Source of the DNA: VAZQ01 sp036498625 | GTDB taxonomy: Bacteria > Pseudomonadota > Alphaproteobacteria > Rhizobiales > Xanthobacteraceae | Direction of reading: 5' to 3' | DNA length: 64,000 nucleotides | Assembly: GCA_036498625.1 (NCBI GenBank) | Contig: DASYFD010000162.1 | Location: 1-64,000 of the forward strand | In this document: positions 32,042 through 40,234 of the stretch, piece after piece | Position numbering within the stretch: the first letter of the stretch is position 1 | Layout of the letters: each line of letters starts with the position of its first letter | Made by a program: the position numbers and the translations under genes | Notes under the pieces: generated by a model | The model's database searches: none | Seen by the model: only the letters and a program-made list of their open reading frames with translations | Told to the model about the DNA's origin: nothing

Positions 32042-32155
32042 ATCAGGCCACATCGAACCAGCATCAAAGGAATAGATGTCGCGCGGGTTGCCGCCGGGGC
32101 TGCACCGCCGCCGGCAGAGGTATCCCGTTCGGCTCCAACCAGGGAGAACTGACAC

Positions 32156-32461
32156 ATGGATGAAAACCGAATGGCCGGATTCGCCAAGAACGTAGGCGGA
32201 AAGGCAGAGGAAGGCTTTGGCCGCGCCACCGGCGACGTCAAGTCGCAGGTGCAGGGTCAGATAAAGCAAGCCGCGGGTGCCGCTCAGGATTTGTACGGTC
32301 AGGCGAAAGATTCCGCGAGCGATGCTGTCGACGCCGTTCGTGAGATGTCGGGTTCCGCGCAGGATTCGATCCGCGACTACATCGAGAACAATCCCTATAC
32401 GGCCGCGGCCATAGCGCTCGGTCTCGGATGGCTGATCGGAAGATCCCACCGTCCGTTCTAG
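32156..32461 (+). CDS. CsbD-like stress protein with a C-terminal membrane-anchor segment
   Basis: 101 residues. The N-terminal half (GFAKNVGGKAEEGFGRATGD) is CsbD-like and the C-terminal part (IENNPYTAAAIALGLGWLIG followed by RSHRPF) matches the anchor of ElaB/YgaM/DUF883 proteins, which bind inner membrane and ribosomes. This combination is frequent in alphaproteobacterial stress loci. AGGGAG precedes the ATG. The ferritin-like gene follows 66 bp later, likely in the same transcript. Confidence 0.85.
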   Translation: MDENRMAGFAKNVGGKAEEGFGRATGDVKSQVQGQIKQAAGAAQDLYGQAKDSASDAVDAVREMSGSAQDSIRDYIENNPYTAAAIALGLGWLIGRSHRPF

Positions 32462-32527
32462 GACCCCTCGACCCGGAAGCTTCCATTCCTCGTTCAGTCC
32501 CCGGCGCCAGGCCGGGAGTTAGGAAAC

Positions 32528-33025
32528 ATGATGACCAAAGAACCCAAGCACCTCTCCGACCTGTTCCACGATACCTTGAAGGACATCTATTTCGCGGAGA
32601 AGAAGATCCTCGCCGCCCTTCCGAAGATGGAAAAGGCTGCGCAGTCCCCCGATCTCAAGAAGGCCTTCGAGAAGCACCACCGCGAGACCGAGGGTCAGAT
32701 TGAGCGGCTCGAGAAGGTGTTCGATATCATCGAAGAGAAGGCTCAAGCCAAGACCTGCGACGCCATCATGGGCATCATGAAGGAGGGGCAGGAGATCATG
32801 GACGAGTACAAGGGTTCGCCCGCCCTCGATGCCGGCCTGCTGGCGGCGGCACAGGCGGTCGAGCACTATGAGATGTCTCGCTATGGCACGCTCAAGTGCT
32901 GGGCCGAGGAGCTTGGGCATGCCGATGCCGTGAAGCTGCTCGACGCCACCCTGCAAGAAGAGAAGAAGACCGACGCGGCCCTCACGGCTCTTGCAGAGTC
33001 CGTCGTCAATCTGGAAGCCGCCTGA
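32528..33025 (+). CDS. DUF892 (YciE/YciF) ferritin-like protein
   Basis: 165 residues. It starts with HLSDLFHDTLKDIYFAEKKI, the DUF892 signature, and has the Glu/His positions of a four-helix ferritin-like bundle (EKHHRETEGQIERLEKVF, QAVEHYEMSRYG, CWAEELGHADAVKLL). Family members are induced in stress and are thought to bind a di-metal centre; the activity is unknown. AGGAAAC precedes the double ATG. A textbook terminator follows at 33075-33104. Confidence 0.92.
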   Translation: MMTKEPKHLSDLFHDTLKDIYFAEKKILAALPKMEKAAQSPDLKKAFEKHHRETEGQIERLEKVFDIIEEKAQAKTCDAIMGIMKEGQEIMDEYKGSPALDAGLLAAAQAVEHYEMSRYGTLKCWAEELGHADAVKLLDATLQEEKKTDAALTALAESVVNLEAA

Positions 33026-33074
33026 GCACCTGCAGCCCCGGCTTATGCGTTCAGCCTGACTCCGAAATCACCAG

Positions 33075-33104
33075 GATCCCGCCTGCATGGCGGGATCTTT
33101 TTTT
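33075..33104 (+). terminator. Rho-independent terminator after the DUF892 gene
   Basis: The stem GATCCCGCC / GGCGGGATC has loop TGCAT and is followed by seven T. The rest of the gap 33026-33359 holds only a possible promoter at 33261-33292. Confidence 0.92.
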
Positions 33105-33260
33105 GTATTGAGTGGGCCCGTTTAAAGAGTTTCCCTCGTCAAAGAACTGCGCCCCTACAGTTGATCTGCCAACCTGCATCGCAAGTTTGGAATCCCGGTC
33201 GACCGGCAGGGTCGCGCGCGTGACTTGCGCTGTCTGCTTTAAGAGCAGCGCCTGCGGGCC

Positions 33261-33292
33261 TTGACGGGCTCCGCAATCGCTGCTTGTATAAT
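33261..33292 (+). promoter_or_regulatory. Possible housekeeping promoter before the DUF2252 gene
   Basis: TTGACG (33261-33266) and a perfect TATAAT (33287-33292), the latter striking in GC-rich DNA. The spacer is 20 bases, longer than the usual 17, so this is tentative. It lies 67 bases before the start codon at 33360. Confidence 0.4.
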
Positions 33293-33359
33293 GGCATTCA
33301 TTCCCGTCGATTGAGCCGGCTTGTGCCGCTTCCGGGGAATCGGATGTAGCCGACCAGAC

Positions 33360-34436
33360 ATGTCCCTGCAGAGCGATACCCGGGATTACGAGGCTTGGCT
33401 GCGCACGCAATGCGATGTCGTGGAAGCCGATCTGGCGTACAAGCACAAGCGCATGGGAAAGAGCGCGTTCGTGTTCCTGCGGGCAACTTATTATCGCTGG
33501 GCGAGGAAGATCGAAGCGTGGTGTCCGCAGGTGAGCGGCGGACCTGAGGTCCTGGCGGTGGGCGATCTGCACACCGAGAATTTCGGGACCTGGCGCGACG
33601 GCGAAGGCCGGCTGGTCTGGGGGGTCAACGACTTCGACGAAGCGGCCGTCATGCCTTATCCGCTGGACCTGGTGCGCCTTGCCACCAGCGCGGTACTCGC
33701 ACCCGACCGTCTGCTTTCACCGCGCGAGGCGGCGAGCGCCATCCTCGCCGGCTATCGCAAGGGTCTCGACAATCCGCGCCCGACGCTGCTGGACGAGCAG
33801 GAAATCTGGATGCGGCCGTTTGTGGCGTGCACCGACGACGATCGCAGCAAGTTCTGGAAGGAAGTCGGCAAATACCCCACGGCCAAGCCGCCGAAAAAGG
33901 TCGCCTCCGGCCTGGAAGAGAGCCTTCCCGGCGGCGCCCGTGTGCTGCGCTTCTGCACCTGCGTGAAAGGCGGCGGCAGTCTCGGACGTCCGCGTTATGT
34001 CGCCGTCGCCGAATGGTGCGGAGGCCAGATCGTGCGCGAGGCCAAGGCGCTGGTGCCGTCCGCATGGGACTGGGCGCGCCTTCGTGCTACGGATCGGTCG
34101 CTGTTCGTCAAGCTCGCGACCGGTCGCTTCCGCTCCCCCGATCCTTTTCTCCATACCGACTCGCGCTTCATCTTCCGGCGCATTGCGGCCGACTCGCGCA
34201 AAGCCGACCTCGGGGACAAGGCCGGCGCCCACCTCGGCCGCGATCTGATGAGCGCGATGGGATTCGATCTCGCCGCAATTCATGCGGCCGATCGCGACAG
34301 CGCCAAGGCCATTGCCAAGGATTTGCAGCGGCGCCCGGCCGATTGGCTCAAGGCAGCGGCCGAGAGCGCGGCTGCTGCCGTGCAGCGGGAGTATGAGGCT
34401 TGGTGCGCGGGCGGCAAGCCGGCCACCCGCGACTGA
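33360..34436 (+). CDS. DUF2252 family protein
   Basis: 358 residues. The core motif VGDLHTENFGTWRD, followed by WGVNDFDEAAVMPYPLDLVRL, is the DUF2252 signature and resembles the catalytic loop of protein/aminoglycoside kinase folds, so phosphotransfer is plausible but unproven. Later segments (RMGKSAFVFLRATYYRWA, KGGGSLGRPRYVA) also match. The start is ATG 33360-33362. The C-terminal helices (AKAIAKDLQRRPADWLKAAA) complete the fold. No partner gene is evident. Confidence 0.82.
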   Translation: MSLQSDTRDYEAWLRTQCDVVEADLAYKHKRMGKSAFVFLRATYYRWARKIEAWCPQVSGGPEVLAVGDLHTENFGTWRDGEGRLVWGVNDFDEAAVMPYPLDLVRLATSAVLAPDRLLSPREAASAILAGYRKGLDNPRPTLLDEQEIWMRPFVACTDDDRSKFWKEVGKYPTAKPPKKVASGLEESLPGGARVLRFCTCVKGGGSLGRPRYVAVAEWCGGQIVREAKALVPSAWDWARLRATDRSLFVKLATGRFRSPDPFLHTDSRFIFRRIAADSRKADLGDKAGAHLGRDLMSAMGFDLAAIHAADRDSAKAIAKDLQRRPADWLKAAAESAAAAVQREYEAWCAGGKPATRD

Positions 34437-34489
34437 AGGCGAAACAGCGATGTCGGTGGCCCGCGCGCGTCTGGAGCGGGCAGCGGGCG

Positions 34490-35341
34490 TTATCGCCCTG
34501 GCGCAATCGCCTCGAGCTTGTCCGGATTGGCGATGGCAAAGACCGAATGAATGCGCTCGCCGTCCGTGTCGATCATGATCGCAACCACGATGTGTCCGCC
34601 GGCCCTTGCCACCAGGCCGGGCGCGCCATTGAGCTCGATCTCCTCCACGGTCGCGCTCGGCGGCAACGTCCGGGTAACCGCGATGATGAAGCGCGCAACC
34701 GCGAGGCTGCCGACGACCGCCTGCTTGAGCGCGAGCGCCTTGCCGCCGCCGTCGCCGTGCAAGACGGCATTGTCATCGAGCAGCGCCACCAGCGCCTCCA
34801 TATCCTGTCCGCGCGCCGCTTCCAGGAAGCCCAGCATGAGGGCGCGGTGGCGCGCCCGGTCGACGACGAAGCGCGGCCGTTCCTGCGCAATCCGGGCGCG
34901 GGCACGGCTGAATATCTTGCGGCAGGCGACGGCATCGCGCCCGACCACGGGGGCGATCTCCTCGAAGCCGAGGTCGAAGGCGTTGTGCAGCACGAACACC
35001 ACGCGCTCCAGCGCCGACAGCCGCTCGAGCACGACCAGGAGCGCAAACGAGACGTCTTCGGCGCGCACCGGCTCGTCCTGCGTCAGCAATGGCTCGGGCA
35101 GCCATTCGCCCACATAGGTCTCGCGCCGCGCCCGCAGGTCGCGCAGCCGGTTGAAGCTGAGCCTGGCGGTGATCGTGGTGAGGTAGGCCTTCAGCGATTG
35201 GACGGCTTCCCCGGGCGCCGCGCGATGGAAGCGCAGGAACGCGTCCTGCACGATGTCCTCGGCGTCGGCGCGGCTGCCGGTGATCCGATAGGCCAGCGCG
35301 AACATGGCCGGCCGCAGCTCGGTGAAGGCGTGATCCGTCAC
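34490..35341 (-). CDS. ECF41/SigJ-type sigma factor with a SnoaL-like C-terminal domain
   Basis: 283 residues. Sigma region 2 (LRPAMFALAYRITGSRADAE, DIVQDAFLRFHRA) and region 4 (LERLSALERVVFVLHNAFDL, EIAPVVGRDAVACRKIFSRA) are followed by a SnoaL-like domain (ALVALLDDNAVLHGDGGG), the ECF41 layout in which the C-terminal domain replaces an anti-sigma factor. The start is set at GTG 35339-35341, which forms a GTGA overlap with the oxidoreductase stop and fits the family N-terminus; ATG 35383 would add 14 odd residues. ECF41 factors usually regulate the oxidoreductase gene next to them. Confidence 0.88.
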   Translation of the reverse strand: MTDHAFTELRPAMFALAYRITGSRADAEDIVQDAFLRFHRAAPGEAVQSLKAYLTTITARLSFNRLRDLRARRETYVGEWLPEPLLTQDEPVRAEDVSFALLVVLERLSALERVVFVLHNAFDLGFEEIAPVVGRDAVACRKIFSRARARIAQERPRFVVDRARHRALMLGFLEAARGQDMEALVALLDDNAVLHGDGGGKALALKQAVVGSLAVARFIIAVTRTLPPSATVEEIELNGAPGLVARAGGHIVVAIMIDTDGERIHSVFAIANPDKLEAIAPGR

Positions 35342-36603
35342 GCCGCCCGCGCCGCCTGCATTGCTTCTTGTGCTCGTTGCCATGATACGCGTTTTCGTCC
35401 CACGGTGAAGAACAGGCCGGGAAATCGTCGTTCCATCTTGAGCAGCGTGGCCAGAAAGCGGACGAAGAAGTTTCGTACGCGAATTCCGTTGCGCCCGGTG
35501 ATCAGGAAGGTGGCCTCCCGGTCGTCCGGAAAAGTCGCAAACCCCACCCCGACGCGGCCGATCGCAACGCCTTGGCCGAAGGCCGAATAGCAAAACGGCG
35601 GCAATTGCCGCCCGGCCGTCATGGCAAGGATCGCATCGGCCGCATAGGCGCCCGAAACCAGCGCAGCATAAGCCGACATCCGATAGCGGGCTCCGGTCGG
35701 CGCGATCGGGTGGGCGGCGTCGCCGACCGCGATGATATGCGGGTGAGAGATCGAGCGCAGTCCGGGATCGACCCAAATCCGCCCCTGCGGGTCGGTGGAG
35801 AGACCGGCCTGCCGCGCCATGTTGGGCGCTCGCAGGCCGCCCGACCATACGCAAAGATCGCAGGGGATGGTCTCATTGGAGCCGGTCAGGATTTCGCCCG
35901 CCCTGACCTCGGCGACGGTTTGGCCGTCGATCATCTTGACGTCCAACCGCTCGAGCGCGGCGCGGATCGCGCGCTCGACCCGTGCGCCCTTGAAAGCCGC
36001 GCAGCGCGAGCGCGCGAGCATGGTCACCTTGGCGGCCGGCCAGCGGGTCTTGATCTCGCCGGCGGCCTCGATTGCGGTCTCGTGGCCGCCCACCACGATC
36101 ACGCGGATCGCGCGATCGGCATTCTGCTCGAGCCTTTCGCGCAAGGCTGCGACCGCGCGCGGTCCGTCGGCGGCCTCGAGCCGATAGGCGTGCGCGTCCG
36201 CGCCCGGAATTCCGCCGAGCTCGATCTGCGAGCCGAGCGCATAGATGGCGCGATCGAAGGCGAGCTCCCGTTCGGAGTTCCCGCTCGCCACGCGAATGCG
36301 GCGCCGGGCCGGATCGAGCGCGACGACATTGCCGCAAATGAAGTCGATGCCGGTCCCGGCGAGCAGCGTGGCGATCGAAGCGATGCGCGCGGCGACCGGT
36401 CCGGCAATTCTCTCCTGCAGCCTGACCCGCTCGATGAATTGATCGCTGCCGTTAACCAGCGCGACGCGCAAGTGCTTCTGGCCATGTGGCCCACGCTTGC
36501 GCCGGCCCAGGCGCAACGCCGCCATCAGTCCGGCATAGCCGGCGCCCATGATCACGACATCGTAGGGCGGCGCCTCCATGGCCTGTGTGTTCGGGTCGTT
36601 CAT
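35338..36603 (-). CDS. FAD-dependent NADH dehydrogenase-like oxidoreductase
   Basis: 421 residues. The FAD-binding GxGxxG is at residues 20-25 (IMGAGYAG). A second dinucleotide-binding segment (RVIVVGGHETAIEAAGEI) and the C-terminal FAD motif (HIIAVGDAAHPI) follow. The fold is that of type II NADH dehydrogenases and related quinone or ferredoxin reductases. The start ATG 36601-36603 has GGAGG five bases upstream. It is translationally coupled to the ECF41 sigma gene, a pairing known for this sigma family. A CRP-like palindrome lies 150 bp upstream. Confidence 0.85.
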   Translation of the reverse strand: MNDPNTQAMEAPPYDVVIMGAGYAGLMAALRLGRRKRGPHGQKHLRVALVNGSDQFIERVRLQERIAGPVAARIASIATLLAGTGIDFICGNVVALDPARRRIRVASGNSERELAFDRAIYALGSQIELGGIPGADAHAYRLEAADGPRAVAALRERLEQNADRAIRVIVVGGHETAIEAAGEIKTRWPAAKVTMLARSRCAAFKGARVERAIRAALERLDVKMIDGQTVAEVRAGEILTGSNETIPCDLCVWSGGLRAPNMARQAGLSTDPQGRIWVDPGLRSISHPHIIAVGDAAHPIAPTGARYRMSAYAALVSGAYAADAILAMTAGRQLPPFCYSAFGQGVAIGRVGVGFATFPDDREATFLITGRNGIRVRNFFVRFLATLLKMERRFPGLFFTVGRKRVSWQRAQEAMQAARAA

Positions 36604-36752
36604 GCATGCCTCCGGGATAGGCCCCTGCAAGACAAGACACGCCAGGAAGGGAAAGCGTGACAGCCCAGCCCGGCCGTGGCGGCAGCCCGGGCCGTTTCGG
36701 AGCTGGGCGCGACCCCCAAGCGCTTCAATCGGCATGGCGCGCGATCCGGCTC

Positions 36753-36768
36753 TGTGACGGCGGTCACA
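36753..36768. promoter_or_regulatory. Perfect CRP/FNR-like palindrome TGTGA-N6-TCACA
   Basis: The site TGTGACGGCGGTCACA matches the CRP consensus half sites exactly. It lies in the divergent gap between the FAD oxidoreductase gene (start 36603) and the secreted peptide gene (start 36886), so a CRP-family protein could act on either. The rest of 36604-36885 shows nothing else clear. Confidence 0.5.
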
Positions 36769-36885
36769 CGATGGTCGATTGCGCAGCCGCCGCGGACCGA
36801 TCGTTGAACGTTCGGCGTCGGCCCGCTGACCCATGGACGGATGGAGAAATCATCCTGACACGACCAACCGCAAAGGAATACGCCA

Positions 36886-37128
36886 ATGACCCGCATGACC
36901 CACAAGACCAAGCTCCTCGCCATCGTCTTGACGACGCTGGCCGCCATGGCCGCAAGCCATGCCTCGGCCAGCACGGGAAACATCGCCGGCGGGCTCACTC
37001 CGGAAGCTGCCGCGCCCGTGGCTGCGGCCGACAGCGCGGCCGCCGCCCCGAGCTGGCAGATTGCCCGCAAGGCCGGCGGCGGCAAAGGCGGCAGCGGCGG
37101 CTTTTGGACTCGCCGATCGCGCACGTAG
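36886..37128 (+). CDS. Small secreted Ala/Gly-rich protein, unknown function
   Basis: 80 residues. A Sec signal (KTKLLAIVLTTLAAMAASHA, cut near ASA-S) is followed by an Ala/Pro-rich stretch and a Gly-rich cationic end (KAGGGKGGSGGFWTRRSRT). A mature peptide of about 53 residues would reach the periplasm. No known family is recognised. It is divergent from the ECF41-linked oxidoreductase and may be a target of that sigma factor or of the CRP-like site upstream; both are inference. Confidence 0.55.
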   Translation: MTRMTHKTKLLAIVLTTLAAMAASHASASTGNIAGGLTPEAAAPVAAADSAAAAPSWQIARKAGGGKGGSGGFWTRRSRT

Positions 37129-37192
37129 GCGCGACGTCGAGGCCGCGAGGAGGCCGACAAAACAAAGGTGAAAAAGGTGAAGCCTCCGGCGT

Positions 37193-37278
37193 TGACGCCA
37201 CGCTGCAAATCAGACTATTCGTGAAATTGAAACTGGACTGGTGTGCCCGGGCGGGAAACCGTACCGGGCATTTTGTTT
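37193..37278 (+). repeat. About 85-bp 3' element with terminator, copy 1 (twin at 61630-61707)
   Basis: The core GCAAATCAGACTATTC then GTGAAATTGAAACT (37205-37234, 30 bases) is identical to 61663-61692 on the opposite strand. The flanks also align (GTTGACGCC before; a GCCCGG-GGGAAA-CCG pattern after). In this copy the second half forms a terminator (37244-37278). Each copy lies downstream of a gene in the same orientation, so it behaves like a mobile 3' UTR or small-RNA-like element. Confidence 0.7.
37244..37278 (+). terminator. Rho-independent terminator after the secreted peptide gene
   Basis: The stem TGCCCGG (37244-37250) / CCGGGCA (37264-37270) has a 13-base loop and is followed by TTTTGTTT. 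Confidence 0.75.
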
Positions 37279-37380
37279 GGTCGCCGGGATCGGACCTCCA
37301 GGCACGCGAAATTCCCGGGCCTTGTAAATCTCCTGTTATTTACAAGGAGCCTCATTGAATTCGCAGGTAAATTTGGTTGG

Positions 37381-38472
37381 TCAGAGCTTCACGGGCTCTT
37401 CCATCCCCTGCGCCAGCCCGACCCGCTCGGCCCGGTAGCCGCGATCTAGGATCGACTGCCACCACGGCTTGTTGTCGACATACCAGCGCACGGTCTTGCG
37501 CAACCCGCTCTCGAACGACTCGGAGGCACGCCAGCCGAGCTCGCGCTCGATCTTCGAGGGATCGATCGCATAGCGCCGGTCGTGGCCGGGCCGGTCGGAC
37601 ACGTAGGTGATCAGCCGCGCCCGCCGGCCGGCCGGCGAGGGCGCGATCTCGTCGAGCAGCGCGCAGATCGCCTGCACCACCGCGATGTTGCTGCGCTCGT
37701 TGCGGGCCCCGATATTGTAGGTCTGGCCGGCGGCGCCGCGCTCGAGCACCAAAGTGAGCGCGCGGGCGTGGTCCTCCACATGCAGCCAGTCGCGCACATT
37801 GGCGCCGTCGCCGTAGACCGGCAGCGACTGCTCGGCCAGGCTCCGGATGATGATGTGGGGAATGAGCTTCTCGGGAAAATGATAGGGCCCGTAATTGTTG
37901 GAGCAGTTGGTGACCATGGTGGGCAACCCGTAGGTGGCTTGCCAGGCGCGCACCAGGTGATCGGACGAGGCCTTGGAGGCCGCATAGGGCGAGTTCGGCG
38001 CGCACGGGCTTTCCTCGACGAACAGGCCCTGCGGCCCGAGCGAGCCGTAGACCTCGTCGGTGGAGACATGATGGAAGCGGAAGCCGGCTTGAGCGCCGCG
38101 GTCGAGCGCCTGCCAGTGCCGCAAGGCCTCCTGCAGCAGCGTGAAGGTGCCCACGATGTTGGTCTGGATGAACTCTCCGGGACCGTCGATCGAGCGGTCC
38201 ACATGGCTTTCCGCCGCCAGGTTCATCACATAACGCGGCTGGTATTGCTCGAACAGGCGCCGCAATGTCGGGCCGTCGCAGATGTCGGCCCGCGCGAAAC
38301 GATAGCGCGCATGGCCCTCGGCCTGCGGGATGGATGCGAGATTGGACGCATAGGTGAGCTTGTCGATATTGACCACGAAGGCCTGCGTCTCGTCCAAGAG
38401 GTGGCGCACCACGGCCGAGCCGATGAAGCCGGCGCCCCCGGTCACGAACACCACGGCGTTGCTCAAGCGCAT
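37381..38472 (-). CDS. rfbB: dTDP-glucose 4,6-dehydratase
   Basis: 363 residues. The NAD-binding TGGAGFIG (residues 11-18), substrate segment LAAESHVDRSI, catalytic T138-D139-E140 and Y163-xxx-K167 (YAASK) are all present, as in RfbB/RmlB, which converts dTDP-glucose to the 4-keto-6-deoxy sugar. The rfbA, rfbC and rfbD partners for dTDP-rhamnose are not in the window, so they are elsewhere or another nucleotide sugar is made. It stands alone, 94 bp from the cysQ stop. Confidence 0.9.
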   Translation of the reverse strand: MRLSNAVVFVTGGAGFIGSAVVRHLLDETQAFVVNIDKLTYASNLASIPQAEGHARYRFARADICDGPTLRRLFEQYQPRYVMNLAAESHVDRSIDGPGEFIQTNIVGTFTLLQEALRHWQALDRGAQAGFRFHHVSTDEVYGSLGPQGLFVEESPCAPNSPYAASKASSDHLVRAWQATYGLPTMVTNCSNNYGPYHFPEKLIPHIIIRSLAEQSLPVYGDGANVRDWLHVEDHARALTLVLERGAAGQTYNIGARNERSNIAVVQAICALLDEIAPSPAGRRARLITYVSDRPGHDRRYAIDPSKIERELGWRASESFESGLRKTVRWYVDNKPWWQSILDRGYRAERVGLAQGMEEPVKL

Positions 38473-38566
38473 GGATCAGATCCTGCGGCGAGAGCACCAA
38501 GTCGGGTAGACCCGACTTGGTGTGTCAAGCCCGGCAACGACACCGAATTGGATTGGACCGATCGGC

Positions 38567-39337
38567 CTATTGGGGCGGCCTGCGGCCCCAGGCGATGAAG
38601 CCCGCGTTCTTGAATCCGGCATCTTTTTTTCCGTAGCGCAGAGGCGATCCATCGAGGCCGAGCACGCAGCCCCCGGCGGCATTCAGGATGGCATGGCCGG
38701 CGGCCGTATCCCATTCCATGGTGGGGGCGAGGCGAGGATAAACATCGGCGTCGCCGCGGGCAATCAGGCAGAATTTCAGGGAGGAGCCGACGCGCTGCAA
38801 CTCGGCCACCGGCCGTCGCGTAAGCCACGCCTCGGTGTCTGCGTTCAAGTGCGAACGGCTGGCGACGGCGCGCAGGCCGGTGCGCGGCGGGCTGGTGGCG
38901 ATGACCTGCAGGGCGCCGGGGGCGCCAGCGGACGCGGTAGCGCCGGCCACATAGACCTGATCGAGCGCCGGCGCACAAATTGCCCCCGCGATCGGGTCGC
39001 CGCCCTCGATGAGCGCGACATTGACGGTGAAATCCTTGTGCCCGGCCAGAAATTCGCGCGTGCCGTCGAGCGGATCGACCAGGATAAAGCGTTCCGGCAC
39101 CGCGCCGCCATCGGGCGCAAACGATTCCTCGGCGATCACGGGGACGTTCGGGAGGAGGGCGGTGAGGCGCGCCAGGACGAGCCGCTCCGCCTCGAGATCG
39201 GCCCGGCAGACCGGCGAGCCGTCGGGCTTGCGCCGCGCCCCGATGTCGGACGCCTGCAGCCTCATGATGAGCTTGCCGGCCTCGGCCACGATATTGCCGA
39301 GCTCGAGGCCAAGCGCGTCGCGCGCTTTCATTTCCAT
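38567..39337 (-). CDS. cysQ: 3'(2'),5'-bisphosphate nucleotidase CysQ
   Basis: 256 residues of the inositol-monophosphatase fold. The metal-binding motifs are IAEES, DPLDGTREFL and MEWDTAAGHAIL, in the order and spacing of CysQ, which hydrolyses PAP to AMP and phosphate in sulfur assimilation. The start is ATG 39335-39337; a longer upstream frame is a shadow of the GST gene on the other strand. It may be cotranscribed with rfbB. Confidence 0.88.
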   Translation of the reverse strand: MEMKARDALGLELGNIVAEAGKLIMRLQASDIGARRKPDGSPVCRADLEAERLVLARLTALLPNVPVIAEESFAPDGGAVPERFILVDPLDGTREFLAGHKDFTVNVALIEGGDPIAGAICAPALDQVYVAGATASAGAPGALQVIATSPPRTGLRAVASRSHLNADTEAWLTRRPVAELQRVGSSLKFCLIARGDADVYPRLAPTMEWDTAAGHAILNAAGGCVLGLDGSPLRYGKKDAGFKNAGFIAWGRRPPQ

Positions 39338-39520
39338 GACAATTCCAACCGACTCCCTGCGTTGTGTGGAACATAGGTTGATTTGGCTGTCGAAGCACCC
39401 CGCATGGTACTTGCCGCCATGCAGAAAGCGGAGAACGGCCTGGCGGGCTGCGGGCTGGACAATTAAATGCAGCAATGCCCAATGCCGGGCTCGGGCGCAC
39501 GGCAATCTGACGGAGCCACC

Positions 39521-40234
39521 ATGATCGACCTGCATTACTGGACCACGCCGAACGGCCACAAGATCACGATCTTCCTCGAGGAGGCCGGGCTGCCGTACCG
39601 GATCATCCCGGTGAATATCGGCAAGGGCCAGCAGTTCGCCCGCGCCTTCCTGACGATCTCCCCGAACAATCGCATTCCGGCGATCGTGGACCATGATCCG
39701 GCCGACGGCGGCAAGCCGATCGAGATGTTCGAATCGGGCGCCATCCTGCTCTATCTCGCGGACAAGACCGGCCGCTTCATCCCGGCCGATCTGCGCGGCC
39801 GCGCCGAGGCGATCCAGTGGGTGTTCTGGCAGATGGGCAACCTGGGCCCGATGGCGGGGCAGAACAATCATTTCAGCAATTACGCGGTCGACAAGATTCC
39901 CTACGCGATGGACCGGTATCGCAACGAGGTCAATCGACTCTACGGCGTGCTCGACCGGCGGCTGGCCGATCGGCCCTTCATCGCCGGCGATTACTCGATC
40001 GCCGACATGGCGAGCTATCCCTGGATCGTGCCCCATGAACGCCAGGGCCAGAAGATCGCCGACTTTCCGCATCTCAAGCGCTGGTTCGAGGCGGTGCGGA
40101 CACGGCCGGCGGTGGTGCGCGCCTACGACAAGGCCAAGGAGATCAATCCCAATCCGCCCGGCATTCGCACGCCGGAGGAGCGTGCCATCCTGTTCGGCCA
40201 GACGGCAGCATCGGTCGCCAATGCGGCGCGCTGA
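39521..40234 (+). CDS. Glutathione S-transferase, YfcG/Ure2p-like
   Basis: 237 residues. The thioredoxin-like N-terminal domain begins IDLHYWTTPNGHKITIFLEE, a start typical of the YfcG/Ure2p group with Thr/Asn in place of the usual Ser or Tyr nucleophile, then NRIPAIVDHD and ESGAILLYLADKTG. The C-terminal helical domain includes FIAGDYSIADMASYPWI. These proteins often reduce disulfides with glutathione. The start is ATG 39521-39523 with GGAG upstream. It overlaps the M32 carboxypeptidase gene by 14 bp. Confidence 0.88.
   Translation: MIDLHYWTTPNGHKITIFLEEAGLPYRIIPVNIGKGQQFARAFLTISPNNRIPAIVDHDPADGGKPIEMFESGAILLYLADKTGRFIPADLRGRAEAIQWVFWQMGNLGPMAGQNNHFSNYAVDKIPYAMDRYRNEVNRLYGVLDRRLADRPFIAGDYSIADMASYPWIVPHERQGQKIADFPHLKRWFEAVRTRPAVVRAYDKAKEINPNPPGIRTPEERAILFGQTAASVANAAR

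Noticed and set aside
36753..36885. ECF41 promoter before the secreted peptide gene
   Set aside because: A TGTCACA-N16-CGTC match was looked for around the palindrome; only a GTCACA half is present and the -10 does not fit.
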